Shown: piece after piece, positions 15,681-17,417 of the stretch
Position numbering within the stretch: the stretch's first letter is position 1
Layout of the letters: every line of letters begins with the position of its first letter
Translations under genes and position numbers: made by a program
Notes under the pieces: generated by a model
Databases searched by the model: none
What the model was told of the DNA's origin: nothing
Seen by the model: only the letters and a program-made list of their open reading frames with translations
Assembly (NCBI GenBank): GCA_051004815.1
Contig: JBPCJY010000149.1
Span: 1 to 17,417, forward strand
DNA from: JBBQXY01 sp051004815
GTDB lineage: Bacteria > Chloroflexota > Ktedonobacteria > Ktedonobacterales > Ktedonobacteraceae
Direction of reading: 5' to 3'
DNA length: 17,417 nucleotides

Positions 15681-15958
15681 GATACATGTGCTTCCTAAAT
15701 CCATAAGGTTTTTAAGTTGGAGGCAGCTTTACAGCCGTTGGTTGCAAAGCCGCCACCAACTCATGAAAAAGTTCTTGTAGCATTCTAGCATCTTGGACAG
15801 GTCACGTCGAGGGTGTGCCACCACTACTACAGCATTTGCCCTGCACACAACTGAGCTATAGAGCATAAAACAACAGACCACCCACTCATGGTACAATATG
15901 AGGACTTGATCTAAGAATGAAAAGAGTGTGACCCGATATTTATGGAGCTTGATGCCTG
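15681..15958. other. Divergent intergenic region with a possible decayed coding remnant
   Basis: This region separates fchA (minus) from the sulfurase-like gene (plus). On the minus strand, 15801-15715 is an open, protein-like stretch of 29 codons (contains MLQELFHELVAALQPTAVK) ending in TAA at 15714-15712 and preceded by an in-frame TGA at 15804-15802. The neighbouring frame just upstream reads TLDVTCPRC before its own stop, as if a small zinc-ribbon gene had been frameshifted. No start with a ribosome-binding site supports a live gene. On the plus strand TACAAT (15892-15897) is a possible -10 for the downstream gene, without a good -35. Confidence 0.3.
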
Positions 15959-17377
15959 ATGAACACTTCCACACATTTTGAGACAGCTTCTGAGATGTTT
16001 CTGCATACCTATCCTGGTTTTCAATCTACGCAGTCGCTGGACATGCTGCGGACACGCGAATTTGCCCGGCTAGATGATGGCAACCATATCTATCTTGACT
16101 ACACTGGTGGTGGCCTGTATGCACTATCTCAATTACAGGCCCATCATGACCTGTTGGCCAATGCCGTTTTAGGCAACCCGCATTCCTCGAATCCGACTTC
16201 ACAGGCCACGACGCAGTTGGTTGAGCAAGCCAGGCAGTACGTCTTGCACTACTTCAATGCCGCACCAGAGGAGTATGTTGTCATTTTTACGCAGAATGCG
16301 AGCATGGCTTTGAAGTTGGTAGGTGAGGCATATCCATTTGAACCTGGTGATGACTATCTGCTGACCTTCGATAATCACAACTCTGTCAACGGTATCCGCG
16401 AGTTTGCGCGGGGACACGGTGCTACGACCGCCTACATCCCAGTGGTGCTGCCCGACATGCGCGTGGACGAGGACGAATTGTTGGATAGTCTTGAACAGGC
16501 ACGCCCTGGTGGTCATCATTTATTTGCCTATCCAGCGCAGTCCAACTTCTCAGGGGTGCAGCATCCGCTCAAATGGATTGCCATGGCTCAGGCTAGAGGG
16601 TGGGATGTGGTGTTGGATGCCGCCGCGTTTGTAGCAACCAATCGTCTGGACCTTGGGCTGTGGCATCCCGATTTTGTGCCGCTCTCGTTTTACAAGATGT
16701 TTGGCTATCCTACGGGCGTCGGCTGCTTGCTGGCGCGGCGCGAGGCACTCGCCAAACTGCGTCGCCCATGGTTCGCTGGTGGCACTATCACCGTTGCTTC
16801 CGTGCAAGGCGACCGCTATTATTTGGCAGAAGGTGAGGCGGCGTTCGAAGATGGCACGCTCAACTACCTGAACATCCCTGCCGTAGAAATTGGACTGCGC
16901 TACCTGGAAGCAGTGGGGCCGGAGACAATACATGAGCGAGTGCATTGTTTAACAGGATGGCTGCTGGATAGCTTGTCCGCGCTGCGGCATCGCAATGGCA
17001 AACCATTGGTGAGGATTTATGGAGCGATCAATACACAGTGGCGTGGAGGAACGGTGACGATGAATTTCTACCGTGCCGATGGGTCAGTCATTGACCATCG
17101 CATGATCGAGCAGCAGGCGAACCAGGCCAACATTTCGCTACGGACAGGGTGCTTTTGCAATCCTGGCGGTGGAGAGATCGCCCTGGGCCTTTCCGCTGGA
17201 GAATTGGTGGCCTGTTTCCGCCAAACGTCACAGCAGGATCGTTTTACTATAGATGATTTCCGTCTGTGCATTGATGGAAAGAGTTCAGGGGCGGTACGAG
17301 TGTCATTAGGGTTGGTAAGTAACTTCGCGGATGTCTACCGCTTCATACAGTTTGCACAGGAATTACTCGATCGGTAG
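15959..17377 (+). CDS. PLP-dependent class V aminotransferase, molybdenum cofactor sulfurase-like
   Basis: The 472-aa product resembles the NifS-like domain of molybdenum cofactor sulfurase (MOCOS/ABA3), which takes sulfur from cysteine as a Cys persulfide for transfer to Moco. Motifs are YPGFQSTQSLDMLRTREFAR (18-37), YLDYTGGGLYALSQ (45-58), LGNPHSSNPTS (71-81), Asp220 in VVLDAAAF for the PLP pyridine nitrogen, SFYKMFGYPTGVGCLLAR (243-260) with PLP Lys246, RPWFAGGT (269-276) and LRTGCFCNPG (394-403) with candidate persulfide Cys398/Cys400. The eukaryotic C-terminal MOSC domain is absent; a separate MOSC gene lies upstream on the same strand. ATG 15959 has GGAG 11 nt upstream. An alternative role is cysteine desulfurase for another pathway. 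Confidence 0.88.
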   Translation: MNTSTHFETASEMFLHTYPGFQSTQSLDMLRTREFARLDDGNHIYLDYTGGGLYALSQLQAHHDLLANAVLGNPHSSNPTSQATTQLVEQARQYVLHYFNAAPEEYVVIFTQNASMALKLVGEAYPFEPGDDYLLTFDNHNSVNGIREFARGHGATTAYIPVVLPDMRVDEDELLDSLEQARPGGHHLFAYPAQSNFSGVQHPLKWIAMAQARGWDVVLDAAAFVATNRLDLGLWHPDFVPLSFYKMFGYPTGVGCLLARREALAKLRRPWFAGGTITVASVQGDRYYLAEGEAAFEDGTLNYLNIPAVEIGLRYLEAVGPETIHERVHCLTGWLLDSLSALRHRNGKPLVRIYGAINTQWRGGTVTMNFYRADGSVIDHRMIEQQANQANISLRTGCFCNPGGGEIALGLSAGELVACFRQTSQQDRFTIDDFRLCIDGKSSGAVRVSLGLVSNFADVYRFIQFAQELLDR

Positions 17378-17417
17378 ACCGCAAGAGTACGCCAAACATG
17401 TAGTGGGGGGGGGGGGG
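17378..17417. other. Contig-edge tail: degenerate repeat-like sequence and G homopolymer
   Basis: Right after the stop codon comes ACCGCAAGAGTACGCC (17378-17393), matching the first 16 bases of the window at 13 positions, then CATGTAGT and 13 consecutive G (17405-17417). The similarity may mark a degenerate copy of the edge repeat. The G run is probably a sequencing or assembly artefact. Confidence 0.45.

Noticed and set aside
15729..15974. Minus-strand open frame of 81 codons between fchA and the sulfurase-like gene
   Set aside because: It runs into the start of the plus-strand gene, lacks a ribosome-binding site, and a different frame of the same stretch looks more protein-like.
17405..17417. 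G homopolymer as a functional G-quadruplex or phase-variation tract
   Set aside because: It is at the extreme end of the window, where poly-G read artefacts are common.

Overview
The window looks like one contig from a member of the Ktedonobacteria (Chloroflexota) or a close relative. This rests on moderate GC content, predicted proteins in the style of soil Chloroflexota (a zinc-ribbon/proline-rich/single-TM protein, an acidic multi-TM protein), a heme operon that includes a HemQ/chlorite-dismutase-family gene, and frequent GTG/TTG starts. The taxonomic call is an inference from protein style; no rRNA or marker gene is present. A long inverted repeat lies at the very start and a G homopolymer at the very end, so both edges may be assembly breaks.

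Layout. (1) 1-85: a perfect 26-bp inverted repeat. (2) 105-1334, minus: a CPA1-type Na+/H+ antiporter. (3) 1509-7648, minus: a compact six-gene tetrapyrrole operon in transcription order hemA-hemC-hemD-hemQ-hemL-hemB, behind a good sigma70-like promoter (7691-7718). It covers glutamyl-tRNA to uroporphyrinogen III, plus the terminal coproheme decarboxylase of the coproporphyrin-dependent branch. (4) 7845-11179, plus, divergent from the heme operon: three genes for membrane proteins of unknown function, namely an acidic polytopic protein, a zinc-ribbon protein with one TM segment and an extracytoplasmic beta domain (3' end probably frameshifted), and a small three-TM protein with a basic tail. 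(5) 11182-13236, minus: one large gene that looks like a phage tail/baseplate-hub protein with a beta-propeller-like insertion, standing alone with its own promoter. (6) 13529-14197, plus: a YiiM-type MOSC-domain protein. (7) 14182-15680, minus: fchA-folD, coupled by a 4-nt overlap. (8) 15959-17377, plus: a PLP enzyme like the NifS domain of molybdenum cofactor sulfurase. (9) A short tail resembling a degenerate piece of the left-edge repeat, then 13 G.

How the genes work together. The hem genes are one pathway, with 4-8 nt overlaps or gaps of at most 6 nt, and an unusually long 131-nt hemA/hemC overlap. fchA and folD act in one-carbon folate metabolism. FolD has lost the cyclohydrolase lysine (Ile at the position of E. 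coli Lys54) while keeping Gln98 and Asp121, so the two genes probably divide the work: FolD as dehydrogenase, FchA as cyclohydrolase. The MOSC protein and the Moco-sulfurase-like enzyme correspond to the two halves of eukaryotic MOCOS and bracket the folate pair.

The observations most worth following are the FolD/FchA division of labour, the orphan phage-tail-like gene, the hemA/hemC overlap, and the uncharacterised three-gene membrane cassette. No tRNA, rRNA, CRISPR array, transposase or convincing rho-independent terminator was found.
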